NCBI RefSeq assembly: GCF_025200715.1
Contig: NZ_CP104143.1
Span: 2,893,501 to 2,957,500, forward strand
Direction: 5' to 3'
Origin: Rhizobium sullae
GTDB taxonomy: Bacteria; Pseudomonadota; Alphaproteobacteria; Rhizobiales; Rhizobiaceae
DNA length: 64,000 bases
A program made the translations under genes and the position numbers. Each line of letters begins with the position of its first letter. Positions within the stretch are counted from its first letter, which is position 1. The notes beneath the pieces are model-generated. The model was not told where the DNA came from and made no database searches. It saw only the letters and a list, made by a program, of their open reading frames with translations. Below, piece by piece: positions 56,881 through 64,000 of the stretch.

Positions 56881-57764
56881 CCGCCGTGCTCTACGACCTC
56901 ACCCTGCACATGGAATACACCTACGAGACGCCAGCCTCCGGCGCGCGCCACATCATGCGGCTGATGCCGCTGTCTCTGCCCGATCGCCAGCGGCTGGTTG
57001 CTGGCTCGATTGCCATTTCTCCGCAGCCGGATGAGCAATCGCATTTTACCGATTTCTTCCGCCATCCGGCGACGTCCTTCCTGCTGCGGTCGCCGCACGA
57101 GACGCTGGATATCCGCATGCAGGCCCGCGTGCAGGTCGATAGCCGCTCGATCGCCGCCGATTTCTCGCCGGACCTCGACCGCCTTCCGGAGGAAGTCGCC
57201 GGCATCTGGTCGCTGGAGCCGGACTCTCCACATCATTTCCTCGCCAGCAGCCCGCGCCTCACGGAAACTCGCGCGATTTCCGACTATGCCAGGGACTGCG
57301 CTCTGCACGGCCTCACCGTCCTGCAGATCGCCAACGCCTTGTGCACCCGCATCAACAGGGATTTCACCTACGACACGGAAGCGACGACGGTGGATTCCAC
57401 CGCCCTCGACGCTTTCAAGCTGAAACGCGGCGTCTGCCAGGATTTCGTCCATGTGATGATCCTCGCACTCCGCAGCCTCGGCATTCCGGCAGGCTATGTC
57501 TCAGGCTTCCTGCGCACTATCCCGCCGCCCGGCAAGGAACGGCTCGAAGGGGCGGATGCCATGCATGCCTGGGTCCGCGTCTGGTGCGGCGAAACGCTGG
57601 GCTGGATTGAGCTCGACCCGACCAACGACATGCCCGCCGGCACCGACCACATCGTCGTCGCCTACGGCCGCGACTACTCCGACGTCGCCCCCGTCATCGG
57701 CGTCCTGAAAAGCTACGGCGGCCACCGCGCCGTCCAGGCGGTCGACGTTATTCCGATCAAGTAA
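56877..57764 (+). CDS. Transglutaminase-like protein (short form)
   Basis: The 295-residue protein has the same two-domain plan as the N-terminal part of the first gene: a beta-domain (LYDLTLHMEYTYETPASGA), then a transglutaminase-like core with a complete triad, C187 (GVCQDFVHVMILALRSLGI), H230 (DAMHAWVRVW) and D247 (IELDPTNDM). Peptidase rather than crosslinking activity is usual for such bacterial proteins. It starts with GTG overlapping the previous stop (GTGA); a second in-frame GTG follows three codons later. It completes the three-gene unit. Confidence 0.9.
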   Translation: MTAVLYDLTLHMEYTYETPASGARHIMRLMPLSLPDRQRLVAGSIAISPQPDEQSHFTDFFRHPATSFLLRSPHETLDIRMQARVQVDSRSIAADFSPDLDRLPEEVAGIWSLEPDSPHHFLASSPRLTETRAISDYARDCALHGLTVLQIANALCTRINRDFTYDTEATTVDSTALDAFKLKRGVCQDFVHVMILALRSLGIPAGYVSGFLRTIPPPGKERLEGADAMHAWVRVWCGETLGWIELDPTNDMPAGTDHIVVAYGRDYSDVAPVIGVLKSYGGHRAVQAVDVIPIK

Positions 57765-58087
57765 TCGGAAGAGGAATAGCTTTTTGCCTGCTGGAATCCC
57801 GAAATCAACCGGACTTCGCCGAAGCATCGGCATGCTTTCCTGGCCTCCGTGCCGGAATGTACCAACGGCGATGGAAAGCGTGCAGGACTGAGGCAGCAAC
57901 CGCCGCCACAGACGTTAATGCGCAAACGCGCCAGCTATCCGCCTGGCGAGAAGGATTATCGACAAACGCAGTAGATCATGTCCCGAAATCGCAAGTTATC
58001 TGCAATTTTAACGATTACATTAAGACCTGCGGTAACAACCGCGCTGTAAGTATGAAGGCCGAATAAACCTTCTTACTTTCAGGTGAC
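57765..58087. other. Intergenic region between the transglutaminase operon and the vWA gene
   Basis: The 323-bp region holds a short inverted repeat AAGCAT-CGGC-ATGCTT (57822-57837), possibly a weak terminator, and an AT-richer segment near 57990-58030 that is a likely promoter zone. No gene or RNA was recognised. Confidence 0.45.
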
Positions 58088-59281
58088 ATGATGTCCCCCA
58101 TATCTTTTCTACGCTCCAATATTGCGCGCATCCTACGCGACCGTTCAGGCAATTTCGCCATGATGACGGCGATTCTAATGCCGGTGGCGATTGGTGCGGC
58201 CGGTATAGCAGTCGATGTATCCAGTATGATGCTTTCGCAACGCCAGTTGCAGGAAGCCTCCGATTCGGCTGCTCTGGCCGCGGCCTCCGCGCTCGTCGCC
58301 GAAGACGTCGATGTGAATGGCGCCAAGGAGCTTGCCAAGAACTTTGTCATTGGCCAGATGTCAAACTACCTCGACGATTCGGATACCATCGCGGCCCTAA
58401 AGGATGGAATGTCTGTCGTTGTCACCGAAACTACATCCGGTTCGGGCGGCAAGACTTATAAAGTTGAGGTCAAAACTGCCTACAACATGGCCAACAGCGC
58501 CCTGGTGCGCATCATGGGCAGAGAGAGCACCGAAATCGGTTCATTGTCCAAGACGGAAAGCAGCACCGAAAATACCGTCACAGAGAGCTCGCTCTCAATG
58601 TATCTCGTGCTCGACCGTTCGGGCTCGATGGCTGAAGATACCACGTCTTCGTATACGAAGACGGAAAGCTACAACTGTGGCACGCAATGGAGCCCAAAGA
58701 CCTGTGAACGAACTGTTACGGACTACTACACCAAGATCGAGGCATTGAAGCTGGCAGTTTCCAGCCTGCTGACCCAGTTGAATACCGCCGATCCTAATCT
58801 GCAATACGTCCGCACCGGCAGCGTCTCTTACAATGACCAAATGCAGTCAGCATTGAAGCTGGCCTGGGGAACGTCGCGCGTCTCGACCTACGTCAACGCT
58901 CTAACCGCGACAGGTGGGACGAATTCAAGTGCTGCCTTCAAGGCCGCCTATAACAAGCTTAGCGACCCGGCCGAGAATACAGCACATTTGAATAAGAACG
59001 GCCTGACGCCAGACAAATACATTGTCTTCATGACAGACGGCAACAACAATTACACTTCAGCCGACACTGAAACCAAAGAATGGTGCGACTTGGCGCGCGA
59101 TAAAAATATCACGGTCTATACGGTTGCGTTCATGGCTCCTGATCGCGGCAAGGCGCTGCTTAGCTATTGCGCGACGAGCTCTTCTACCTATTTCGCCGCC
59201 GAGAACATGGCCTCGCTTGTCGCCGCCTTCAAGATAATCGGTTCCTCGGCCGCCAAGCAGAGCGTGCGCCTCACCCAATAA
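58088..59281 (+). CDS. TadG-like membrane-anchored vWA domain protein
   Basis: The 397-residue protein has an N-terminal TadE/TadG-type region (RDRSGNFAMMTAILMPVAIG, then DVSSMMLSQRQLQEASDSAA), an anchor helix at about residues 24-45, and a von Willebrand A domain with the MIDAS motif D176-x-S-x-S (LDRSGSM), and YIVFMTDGNNNYT and ITVYTVAFMAP in the C-terminal half. MIDAS metal ligands suggest binding of a protein partner. No other Tad/Flp pilus genes are in the window. It is less GC-rich and uses more AAA and ACA codons than adjacent operons. The first ATG follows AGGTGAC. A terminator follows. Confidence 0.85.
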   Translation: MMSPISFLRSNIARILRDRSGNFAMMTAILMPVAIGAAGIAVDVSSMMLSQRQLQEASDSAALAAASALVAEDVDVNGAKELAKNFVIGQMSNYLDDSDTIAALKDGMSVVVTETTSGSGGKTYKVEVKTAYNMANSALVRIMGRESTEIGSLSKTESSTENTVTESSLSMYLVLDRSGSMAEDTTSSYTKTESYNCGTQWSPKTCERTVTDYYTKIEALKLAVSSLLTQLNTADPNLQYVRTGSVSYNDQMQSALKLAWGTSRVSTYVNALTATGGTNSSAAFKAAYNKLSDPAENTAHLNKNGLTPDKYIVFMTDGNNNYTSADTETKEWCDLARDKNITVYTVAFMAPDRGKALLSYCATSSSTYFAAENMASLVAAFKIIGSSAAKQSVRLTQ

Positions 59282-59302
59282 ACCCCGCGCTCTCAACAAA
59301 AA

Positions 59303-59335
59303 AACCGCTCCGGAACAAACCGGGGCGGCTTTTCG
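59303..59335 (+). terminator. Terminator after the vWA gene
   Basis: CCGCTCCGG (59305-59313) pairs with CCGGGGCGG (59320-59328), with one wobble, then CTTTTCG. Confidence 0.8.
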
Positions 59336-59546
59336 TTTAGCGCTAATCTCGTGCATCAGACCGGGAAAACCAATTGAAATCAAGTCCCTTATGCCGGCGA
59401 ATGTGAAGGTTCCGCAAATTTTTGCTTTCGCTAAATCCCTTGTTGCAAGTGCTTGGTAACGATGCATAAACTGCCGTGACCGGCGTGCGTGCAAAGTCGG
59501 CTTCGTCAGACGTAACGCACTGAAAATAAATCAAAATTGGCGAGAT

Positions 59547-62011
59547 ATGACGATGAATACCGTTTCCAAGCCGACCATCCCCTCTCCCGCTCCGCGCAGT
59601 TCCCGGCCGGAAATTCTCGCCGAAGAAATCATCGAACGCCTGACTTACCGCATCGGCAAGGATGCAAAGGTTGCCAAGCCGCATGACTGGCTGACGGCGA
59701 CTATCCTCGTCGTTCGCGACCGCATCATCGACAAATGGATGGAGTCTACGCGTAAGGTCTACGCGACCGGCGACAAGCGCGTTTACTATCTGTCGCTCGA
59801 ATTCCTGATCGGCCGCCTGATGCGCGATGCCGTCACGAACATGGGCCTGATGGAGCAGGTGCGCGATGCGCTGACCTCCCTCGGCGTCGACGTCAACGTG
59901 ATCGCCGGCCTCGAGCCGGATGCCGCCCTCGGCAATGGCGGCCTCGGACGCCTCGCGGCCTGTTTCATGGAAAGCATGGCGACGGTCGAGGTGCCGGCCT
60001 ATGGTTACGGCATCCGGTACGTCCACGGCCTCTTCCGCCAGCAACTCGCCGACGGCTGGCAGGTGGAACTGCCGGAAAGCTGGCTGGCGCACGGCAATCC
60101 CTGGGAGTTCGAACGCCGCGAAAGCGCCTATGAAATCGGCTACGGCGGCGCCGTCGACGTCGCCAACGACGCCGAAGGCGAGCCGCGCTATGTCTGGAAA
60201 CCGGCAGAGCGCGTCATCGCCGCTGCCTTCGACACTCCGGTGGTCGGCTGGCGCGGCAAGCGCGTCAACACGTTGCGTCTCTGGTCGGCCCAGCCGATCG
60301 ACCCGATCCTGCTCGACGCCTTCAATGCCGGCGACCACATCGGCGCTCTGCGCGAAAGCAACAAGGCCGAAAGCCTGACGCGGGTGCTCTATCCGGCGGA
60401 CGCAACGCCGGCCGGGCAGGAGCTGCGTCTTCGCCAGGAATTCTTCTTCTCCTCCGCCTCGCTTCAGGACATCCTGCGCCGCCACCTGCAGCAATATGAC
60501 GATTTCACCTCATTGCCCGACAAGGTCGCGATCCAGCTGAACGACACCCACCCAGCCGTTTCGGTGGCCGAGCTGACGCGCCTGCTGTGCGACGTCCACG
60601 GCATGGATTTCGAGCAAGCCTTCGACATCGTCCGCCGCACGATTTCCTACACCAATCACACGCTCCTGCCGGAAGCTCTCGAAACTTGGCCGATCCCGCT
60701 CTTTGAACGGCTGCTGCCGCGGCACATGCAGCTGATCTACGCGATCAACGCCAAGATCCTGCTTGAGGCCCGCAGGGAAAAGAACTTCACCGACACCGAA
60801 ATCCGGTCGATTTCGCTGATCGACGAAAGCGGAGATCGCCGGGTGCGCATGGGCAACCTCGCCTTCGTCGGCTCGCATTCGATCAACGGCGTCTCCGCCT
60901 TGCATACCGAACTTATGAAGGTCACGGTCTTTGCGGACCTGCACAAGCTTTATCCGAACCGCATCAACAACAAGACGAACGGCATCACCCCGCGCCGCTG
61001 GCTGCAGCAATGCAACCCCGGGCTTACCGGCCTCATCCGCGAGGCGATCGGCGACGAATTCATGGATGACGCCGAGAAGCTGAAGCCGCTCGAAAAATTC
61101 GCCACCGATCCGAGCTTCCAGGAAAGGTTCGGCGCCGTAAAGCGCGCGAACAAGGTGGCGCTTTCCAATCTTGTCGCCAGCCGCATGGGCGTGAAGATTG
61201 ATCCTTCCGCGATGTTCGACATTCAGATCAAGCGCATCCACGAATACAAACGCCAGCTGCTTAACGTTATCGAGGCGGTGGCCCTCTATGACCAGATCCG
61301 ATCGCATCCGGAACTCGACTGGGTGCCGCGCGTGAAGCTATTCGCCGGCAAGGCGGCGCCGAGCTACCACAACGCCAAGCTCATCATCAAGCTGATCAAC
61401 GACGTCTCCCGCACGATCAATAACGACCCGGCTGTCCGTGGCCTCCTGAAAGTGGTCTTCATACCCAATTACAATGTCTCGCTTGCCGAGGTCATGGTGC
61501 CCGCAGCGGATCTGTCTGAGCAGATTTCGACCGCCGGCATGGAAGCCTCCGGCACCGGCAACATGAAATTCGGTCTGAATGGGGCGCTTACGATCGGAAC
61601 ACTGGACGGGGCGAATGTCGAAATGCGCGACAATGTCGGTGCCGACAACATCGTCATCTTCGGCCTTCGAGCGGACGAAGTCTCCGACGCCCGCAGCGAC
61701 GGACACAACCCGCGCGCCATCATCGAAAGCTCCCGCGAACTGTCGCAGGCGCTGGCTTCGATCGCCGGCGGCGTCTTCTCGCCGGATGACCGCAATCGCT
61801 ACGCCCAGCTGATCGATGGCATTTATTCGCACGACTGGTTCATGGTCGCCGCCGATTTCGATGCCTACGCGGCCGCGCAGAGAGACGTGGACCAGATCTG
61901 GAACAAGCCGTCCTCCTGGTATGCCAAGACCATCAACAATACCGCTCGAATGGGCTGGTTCTCCTCCGACCGCACGATTCGGCAGTATGCCGATGAAATC
62001 TGGAGAGCCGG

Positions 62012-62015
<4 letters not shown>
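59547..62015 (+). CDS. glgP: Glycogen phosphorylase
   Basis: The 822-residue PLP-dependent phosphorylase releases glucose-1-phosphate from glycogen. YYLSLEFLIGRLMRDAVTNMG and ALGNGGLGRLAACFMES are N-terminal hallmarks. The PLP lysine is K674 in GTGNMKFGLNGALTIG. NDTHPAVSVAELTRLL and KRIHEYKRQLLNV are typical core segments. Length is standard and all seem intact. ATG at 59547 has GGCGAGAT upstream; a second Met two codons later is possible. The stop overlaps the glgB start (ATGA). Confidence 0.97.

Positions 62016-64000
<1,985 letters not shown>

Overview
The window is a dense, GC-rich alphaproteobacterial chromosome segment, most likely from Rhizobium (R. etli / R. leguminosarum group) or a close relative. 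Reasons: homospermidine synthase, a CpdR-type receiver protein, Omp10 and BA14K proteins of the Brucella/rhizobia type, a RIME-like intergenic repeat, rhizobial promoter forms (RpoH and EcfG type) and a Tad-pilus-like vWA protein. No IS element, prophage, CRISPR array or rRNA operon was seen. The only tRNA is tRNA-Val(GAC).

Layout. 1-7.9 kb: the 5' part of a receiver-domain regulator, an M3 oligopeptidase, pabB-pabC (folate), a YciI protein, a haem-dependent N-demethylase-like protein, homospermidine synthase and a GNAT enzyme. 8-19.5 kb: envelope genes (Omp10, a 5'-nucleotidase with LysM, SPFH/NfeD, kdsD, an outer-membrane barrel protein, galU, a lytic transglycosylase, an SGNH-like DUF459 protein) plus hemH. 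19.5-28.2 kb: ammonia assimilation, gltB - small membrane ORF - gltD, and a divergent threonine aldolase. 28.2-36 kb: stress and regulation, with a 42-aa membrane protein, BA14K behind an EcfG-like promoter, a LysR/SBF-transporter pair, Hsp20 with an RpoH promoter and ROSE-like thermometer, hisN, an sRNA with anti-Shine-Dalgarno loops, an N-formylglutamate amidohydrolase-like gene, cpdR and tRNA-Val. 36-42 kb: a more accessory stretch with a fused MNT-HEPN protein and many small or secreted unknowns. 42-51 kb: a tripartite tricarboxylate transporter (tctCBA), a separate solute-binding protein, a cyclase-TPR protein and a TctD/TctE-like two-component pair. 51-57.8 kb: an operon of two transglutaminase-like proteins around an ATP-grasp/alpha-E fusion. 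58-64 kb: a vWA Tad-like protein, then glgP-glgB (glgB runs off the window).

The most interesting unexplained system is the transglutaminase / ATP-grasp-alpha-E / transglutaminase operon (51122-57764). Its enzymology suggests synthesis and handling of a peptide-like compound of unknown identity. The best regulatory observations are the sRNA at about 33900-33980, the RpoH promoter plus ROSE-like leader of hsp20, two EcfG-type promoters before small proteins, and an 11-bp tandem repeat upstream of tctC that could bind the neighbouring TctD-like regulator. All family assignments come from reading motifs by eye. No database search was run.
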